Positions 6,887 to 10,603 of a stretch of DNA of 10,603 nt are shown piece after piece; the first letter of the stretch is position 1, and each line of letters starts with the position of its first letter. A program made the position numbers and the translations under genes. The stretch covers positions 1 through 10,603 of the forward strand of contig CAJJPZ010000074.1 of the NCBI GenBank assembly GCA_905193765.1. Reading direction: 5' to 3'. Source of the DNA: an uncultured Eubacterium sp. GTDB taxonomy: Bacteria; Bacillota; Clostridia; Peptostreptococcales; Anaerovoracaceae. Under the pieces are notes generated by a model that saw only the letters and a list, made by a program, of their open reading frames with translations, ran no database searches and was not told the origin of the DNA.

Positions 6887-8553
6887 CACTTGTTATAGAG
6901 TCTGAATTCGGTTTTTTCTATTTTCCTGCCTGCAAGCATCAGTATCACTCCTGCCGCGAACAGGATCAGTCCGCCCCATCTGAGACCGTCGAGTATGTCA
7001 GGGATATGTTTTCCGAACATGTCGTAATCGTCAGGACCCCATTCGCCGTAGTCTACTTCGTACCATCTGAGCCAGACCTGCCCGAAGAAAGAGAACAGCC
7101 CTGTGACGATCATATACAGCCCTATCCTCAGCGTGTCACCGAATGCCAGCTTCGTCCGTTTGTTGAGAGGGTGTTTTTCAGGCGCTGTGATGAACAGACC
7201 TCCGTATATCCGCTTTACTATGATATAGACTATCGGACCGGTCGCAGTCGCCACAAGCCCTATGAACAGGTAGTCTGTTCCGTTCACAAGAAGTGCCACA
7301 ACCGATATCAGCAGCGGCATGCCTGCGAAGAATACCAGTCCGGCTCTGCCGCCCGGCATCACATACAGACCTCTGGCCTTACGTTCTTCGACAGGGTATT
7401 TTTTGCGAAGCTCTATCACGGCGATCGCCAGTATGATATAGAGAGCCAGTATGAACACCACTTCGATATTCACAAGCGTCGTGAAATCAGACTGTGCCAG
7501 GATGACCGTAACAACTGCCAGAGAGAGTATGCCGACATACGGGACGCCTCTGTTCTTGCTTACTTTGACAAGAAACTGCGGGGAGAGACGATCATCGGCC
7601 AGTACGAAGAATCCCCTGGAACCCGATGCGAGATATGTGTTGAATATAGCACACTGCGCTATGATCGATATCACGAGGAAAATGTATCCCCATGCCTTGC
7701 CCAGATGCGTCGTAAGTATAGTCGCATATCCGATGTTGTTGCCTGAGAATCCGCCTTCTGTCGACCAGTTTACCCATGAACCCTCCGGCATGCTTGCGAT
7801 ACCGCCCAGAGTCGGGAGGATGTATGTGAGTGCGACGAGAGGCATAGCCAGAAGGAGACCTTTAGGTATGACCTGAGGGTTCTTCACTTCGCCTGCCATA
7901 TTCGAGATACATTCATATCCGCAGTACATCCATATGCATATGCAGATACCGCCGCTGAGACCGTCAAGTATGTTATAGTCAGGCGGCACGAATGGTTCCA
8001 TAGGATCAGTTTCCCAGTTGATGAAGCCAACTGCAGCAACGAGAAAGAAAGCCAGAAGTATCATGATGGAAAGGGTCGTGCTGACTTTCTCGACTTCCTT
8101 TATGCCAAGAAGGTTTATGACAGTGAATATAAAGACCATCCCGAATTTGAGCACCTGATCAGCCAGCGGCGACATTGGTATGAGCTGACTCACATATCCT
8201 GCGACCAGCGATACATATGTGCCGTTTGCGATATAGGTGGACACTGTCCCCCACCATCCGGCCTGGAATCCCCAGAATTCACCGAAAGCTTCCCTGACCC
8301 ATACATACACGCCGCCTTCGGACGGGAGCACCGCTCCGCATTCAGCGACAATATTGCTTATCGGGAACGCCCATATGACAGGAAAGATAATCAGCAGCAT
8401 CAGAGTCATCCCCGGACCTGCTTCGGGGATCATCTCCTCGATACCAAATGCGCCGGCTCCCACAAGGCAGTAAAGCATGAATACGATACCGGTGACTCTG
8501 ACGTCATATTTTTTTAATCCGGCAATGCCGTTTGTTCCTGTTTTCTGCTCCAT
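6886..8553 (-). CDS. APC-superfamily amino acid permease
   Basis: A 555-residue multi-pass membrane transporter, likely importing or exchanging an amino acid or related compound. The first membrane helix (~20-42) holds 'GAGAFGIEE' (32-40), the unwound glycine-rich segment that binds substrate in this superfamily. 'PSEGGVYVWVREAFGEFWGF' (77-96) is the conserved loop seen in amino acid permeases of the glutamate/GABA antiporter-like group. Further hydrophobic helices follow at roughly 46-70, 97-124, 135-152, 159-180, 200-218, 232-255, 287-310, 338-354, 361-382, 405-423 and 428-448. Two more lie near the C-terminus (~477-497 and ~526-542), giving about 14 in all, more than the usual 12. Start: ATG at 8553 with AGGAG (8565-8561) 7 nt upstream. 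It is the first gene of a two-gene operon with the dehydrogenase. Substrate is not determinable by eye. Confidence 0.9.
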   Translation of the reverse strand: MEQKTGTNGIAGLKKYDVRVTGIVFMLYCLVGAGAFGIEEMIPEAGPGMTLMLLIIFPVIWAFPISNIVAECGAVLPSEGGVYVWVREAFGEFWGFQAGWWGTVSTYIANGTYVSLVAGYVSQLIPMSPLADQVLKFGMVFIFTVINLLGIKEVEKVSTTLSIMILLAFFLVAAVGFINWETDPMEPFVPPDYNILDGLSGGICICIWMYCGYECISNMAGEVKNPQVIPKGLLLAMPLVALTYILPTLGGIASMPEGSWVNWSTEGGFSGNNIGYATILTTHLGKAWGYIFLVISIIAQCAIFNTYLASGSRGFFVLADDRLSPQFLVKVSKNRGVPYVGILSLAVVTVILAQSDFTTLVNIEVVFILALYIILAIAVIELRKKYPVEERKARGLYVMPGGRAGLVFFAGMPLLISVVALLVNGTDYLFIGLVATATGPIVYIIVKRIYGGLFITAPEKHPLNKRTKLAFGDTLRIGLYMIVTGLFSFFGQVWLRWYEVDYGEWGPDDYDMFGKHIPDILDGLRWGGLILFAAGVILMLAGRKIEKTEFRLYNK

Positions 8554-8597
8554 AGTATTTCTCCTGTTTAAAATTGACTGTAAAGTATCTATGCGAT

Positions 8598-8628
8598 AAT
8601 ATAGGGAAATATGTTATTGGATTTTGAA
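8598..8628 (-). promoter_or_regulatory. Weak promoter candidate for the permease/dehydrogenase operon
   Basis: On the minus strand TTCAAA (8628-8623) and TATATT (8603-8598) are spaced by 19 bp, about 45 bp ahead of the permease ATG. Both hexamers are imperfect and the spacing is long, so this is the best candidate rather than a clear promoter and might need an activator. Confidence 0.35.
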
Positions 8629-8770
8629 CTGTGCGATACGGATCCCACCCCCTCGTCTAAGGCACAATGATATTATCTGAAATATTAGTTTATTTAGAAT
8701 ATATTGAAATCATAACTTATATAACGGCAAAAGTCAATCGGTACGATGTTTCAGTGCGGATGATTTATGG

Positions 8771-8799
8771 TTGACCTGTGCAGGGCAGGATTGTATAAT
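8771..8799 (+). promoter_or_regulatory. Near-consensus sigma-A promoter for the hydratase
   Basis: TTGACC (8771-8776, 5 of 6 to consensus) and a perfect TATAAT (8794-8799) are separated by exactly 17 bp. Transcription would begin near 8806, leaving a leader of roughly 100 nt before the hydratase ATG. This is the best promoter match in the window. Confidence 0.82.
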
Positions 8800-8815
8800 T
8801 GTATACAGATATACA
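8800..8815. promoter_or_regulatory. Operator-like inverted repeat at the hydratase transcription start
   Basis: TGTATA (8800-8805), four bases, TATACA (8810-8815): a perfect 6-bp inverted repeat immediately after the -10 box and across the expected start site. A further direct copy of TGTATA lies at 8792-8797 and overlaps the -10. The position fits a repressor site. The regulator is unknown; GntR-type repressors often bind sites of this kind, which is inference. Confidence 0.5.
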
Positions 8816-8827
8816 GGAATGCGATCC

Positions 8828-8858
8828 GGACATCTGCAGTGATATTTCAGAGTGTTCC
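8828..8858 (+). other. Possible hairpin in the hydratase leader
   Basis: GGACATCTG (8828-8836) can pair with CAGAGTGTTCC (8848-8858), with two single-base bulges and one G-U pair, around an 11-nt loop. There is no U-tract after it, so it is not a terminator. It is short and imperfect and may have no function. Confidence 0.25.
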
Positions 8859-8904
8859 CGGCAGCATGAGATACAGAAGATACATACAAGGAGGAATAAA
8901 ATAT

Positions 8905-10603
8905 ATGAAATTATACGATAAAGGAATATATCTGCTGAACGGCAGAGAGGTAATCGAAGACGGCTCGGACGCTGCGGCGATACTTGCGCAGAAGGGCGTA
9001 ACAGCGGATAAGGCTGAAGCGGCGAAGGGGACTATCGCATACAATATCCTCAAAGCCCACAACACTTCAGGCAACATGGAGAAACTCAGGATAAAGTTCG
9101 ACAAGATGACGTCTCACGATATCACTTTCGTCGGCATCATCCAGACAGCAAGAGCATCTGGTCTTGAGAAATTCCCTATACCATATGTGCTCACAAACTG
9201 CCATAACAGTCTCTGTGCAGTAGGCGGCACTATCAACGAAGATGACCACATGTTCGGACTGACATGCGCCAAGAAGTACGGCGGAGTGTATGTACCTCCT
9301 CATCAGGCTGTCATCCACCAGTACGCCAGAGAGATGATGGCGTGCGGCGGTCAGATGATACTGGGCTCAGACTCCCACACACGTTACGGAGCTCTGGGAA
9401 CCATGGCCATGGGTGAAGGCGGCCCTGAGCTGGTAAAGCAGCTGCTTGAGCAGACATACGACATCAACATGCCGGGCGTTGTGGCTATCCACATGACAGG
9501 CGCACCTGTACCGGGAGTAGGCCCTCAGGACGTGGCACTGGCTATAATCGGAGAAGTTTTCAAGAACGGCTATGTCAACAACAAAGTAATGGAGTTCACA
9601 GGTCCGGGAGTAGTTTCCATGAGCGCAGACTTCAGGATCGGCGTTGATGTAATGACAACTGAGACTACATGTCTTTCATCCATCTGGGTGACAGACGACA
9701 AGATAAAGGAATGGTACGACATCCACGGCAGGAGCGGAGACTACAAGGAACTGAAACCTGCTGACGTGGCGTACTACGACGGCTGTGTTGAGATAGATCT
9801 GAGCCAGATCAGACCTATGATCGCTATGCCGTTCCATCCGAGCAATACCTACACTATCGACGAGCTGAACGCCAACCTCATGGACATCCTCGACGACTGC
9901 GAGAAGAAGGCTCTTGTCAGCCTGGACGGTCAGGTGGACTACACACTGAAGGACAAGGTGAGAAACGGCAAGCTCTATGTCGAGCAGGGCATCATCGCAG
10001 GCTGCGCAGGCGGCGGATTCGAAAACATCTGCGCTGCAGCTGATATCCTGGACGGCAAATACATCGGATCAGACGAGTTCACTCTCAGCGTATACCCTGC
10101 AAGTACGCCGGTATACATGGAACTTTTGAAGAACGGTTCAGCTGCAAAGATCATGCAGTCGGGCGCTATCATGAAGACAGCATTCTGCGGACCATGTTTC
10201 GGAGCAGGAGACACGCCGAGCAACAATGCGCTTTCCATAAGACACTCCACAAGGAACTTCCCGAACAGGGAAGGCTCCAAGCTGCAGAACGGACAGATCG
10301 CTTCAGTAGCACTGATGGACGCGCGCTCCATCGCAGCAACAGCAGCAAACAAGGGCTACCTGACTCCGGCAACAGACCTGGATATGGAGATAAAGACACC
10401 GAAGTACTTCTTCGACAAGGAGATCTACGAGAACAGAGTATTCGACAGCCACGGCGAGGCAGATCCGGGCGTGGAGATCAAGTTCGGACCGAACATCAAG
10501 GACTGGCCGAAGATGAGCCCGCTGCCTGAGAATCTTTTCCTGAAGGTGGTATCGGAGATCCACGACCCTGTAACGACTACAGACGAGCTGATCCCTTCAG
10601 GCG
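8905..10603 (+). CDS. Aconitase-superfamily hydratase, YbhJ-like (3' end outside window)
   Basis: A member of the aconitase superfamily, iron-sulfur enzymes that dehydrate/rehydrate hydroxy acids. Only the first 566 residues are visible; the frame is still open at the window end, so the C-terminal swivel domain is cut off. 'GSDSHT' (154-159) is the catalytic Asp-Ser-His motif. C367, C428 and C431 ('CGPCFG', 428-433) fit the three [4Fe-4S] ligands, and 'STRNFPNREG' (448-457) supplies the two substrate-binding arginines (R450, R455). Two motifs deviate: the first cysteine lies in 'GCAGGG' instead of the usual 'GSCTNS', and the Asp-His pair of classical aconitases reads Cys-His (C99-H100). Start: ATG at 8905 with AAGGAGG (8888-8894) 10 nt upstream. 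It is transcribed from its own strong promoter, divergently from the permease operon. A classical aconitase or homoaconitase/isopropylmalate isomerase role is less likely given these changes. The exact substrate is unknown. Confidence 0.87.
   Translation, partial: MKLYDKGIYLLNGREVIEDGSDAAAILAQKGVTADKAEAAKGTIAYNILKAHNTSGNMEKLRIKFDKMTSHDITFVGIIQTARASGLEKFPIPYVLTNCHNSLCAVGGTINEDDHMFGLTCAKKYGGVYVPPHQAVIHQYAREMMACGGQMILGSDSHTRYGALGTMAMGEGGPELVKQLLEQTYDINMPGVVAIHMTGAPVPGVGPQDVALAIIGEVFKNGYVNNKVMEFTGPGVVSMSADFRIGVDVMTTETTCLSSIWVTDDKIKEWYDIHGRSGDYKELKPADVAYYDGCVEIDLSQIRPMIAMPFHPSNTYTIDELNANLMDILDDCEKKALVSLDGQVDYTLKDKVRNGKLYVEQGIIAGCAGGGFENICAAADILDGKYIGSDEFTLSVYPASTPVYMELLKNGSAAKIMQSGAIMKTAFCGPCFGAGDTPSNNALSIRHSTRNFPNREGSKLQNGQIASVALMDARSIAATAANKGYLTPATDLDMEIKTPKYFFDKEIYENRVFDSHGEADPGVEIKFGPNIKDWPKMSPLPENLFLKVVSEIHDPVTTTDELIPSG

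Larger units (their letters stand above)
8554..8904. other. 351-bp divergent regulatory region between permease operon and hydratase
   Basis: No coding sequence is seen here. The left edge holds the permease ribosome site (8561-8565) and a weak minus-strand promoter. The right side holds a strong plus-strand promoter (8771-8799), an operator-like inverted repeat (8800-8815), a leader of about 90 nt and the hydratase ribosome site (8888-8894). The centre (~8640-8770) is AT-rich, apart from a short C-rich patch near 8644-8653. It contains an inverted pair GATAATAT (8595-8602) and ATATTATC (8670-8677) that may be chance. No riboswitch was recognised. Confidence 0.7.

Noticed and set aside
7006..7746. 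Plus-strand open frame of 246 codons within the permease gene
   Set aside because: Its translation is rich in Arg, His, Tyr and Cys, as expected for the reverse of membrane-helix codons, and it has no ribosome site.
8595..8677. Inverted pair GATAATAT / ATATTATC in the divergent intergenic region
   Set aside because: Eight AT-only-type bases spaced 67 bp apart in AT-rich DNA are easily found by chance; the left copy also overlaps the permease -10 candidate.
8806..8904. Riboswitch in the hydratase leader
   Set aside because: The leader is about 100 nt and shows only one weak hairpin, with no recognisable aptamer core or terminator/antiterminator pair.

Overview
The window looks like chromosomal DNA of a Gram-positive anaerobe of the Clostridia (Bacillota). 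The grounds are strong AGGAG-type ribosome binding sites, heavy use of AGA/AGG (Arg) and ATA (Ile) codons, AT-rich intergenic regions with sigma-A-like promoters, and the gene families present. Genus cannot be fixed by eye. No RNA gene, CRISPR array, insertion sequence, phage gene or recognised defence cluster was found, and most of the window reads as ordinary core or metabolic DNA.

Left part (1-1672): the 3' end of a lipoate-protein ligase gene (+) meets a convergent LuxR-type regulator gene (-), with a hairpin terminator between them. The regulator has a GAF-like and a PAS-like sensory region ahead of a C-terminal helix-turn-helix. A 151-bp divergent intergenic region follows, with an extended -10 promoter candidate on each strand.

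Middle (1673-5647): a large 1259-residue SWIM/SNF2-family ATPase (+) with all helicase motifs intact. It ends at a compact two-hairpin bidirectional terminator shared with the convergent operon to its right.

Right part (5648-10603): a metabolic locus made of two divergent units. On the minus strand, an APC-superfamily amino acid permease (555 aa) is followed 14 nt later by a saccharopine-dehydrogenase-family oxidoreductase (407 aa). On the plus strand, across a 351-bp regulatory region, lies an aconitase-superfamily hydratase that runs off the window end. The hydratase has a near-consensus promoter with an overlapping inverted repeat that looks like an operator. The layout suggests uptake of an amino acid or related compound and its NAD(P)-linked and hydratase-type conversion. 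The substrate is unknown, and the link between the two units is inference.

The points most worth a second look are the altered active-site motifs of the hydratase, its operator-like promoter, the divergent permease/dehydrogenase/hydratase arrangement, and the tandem bidirectional terminator.
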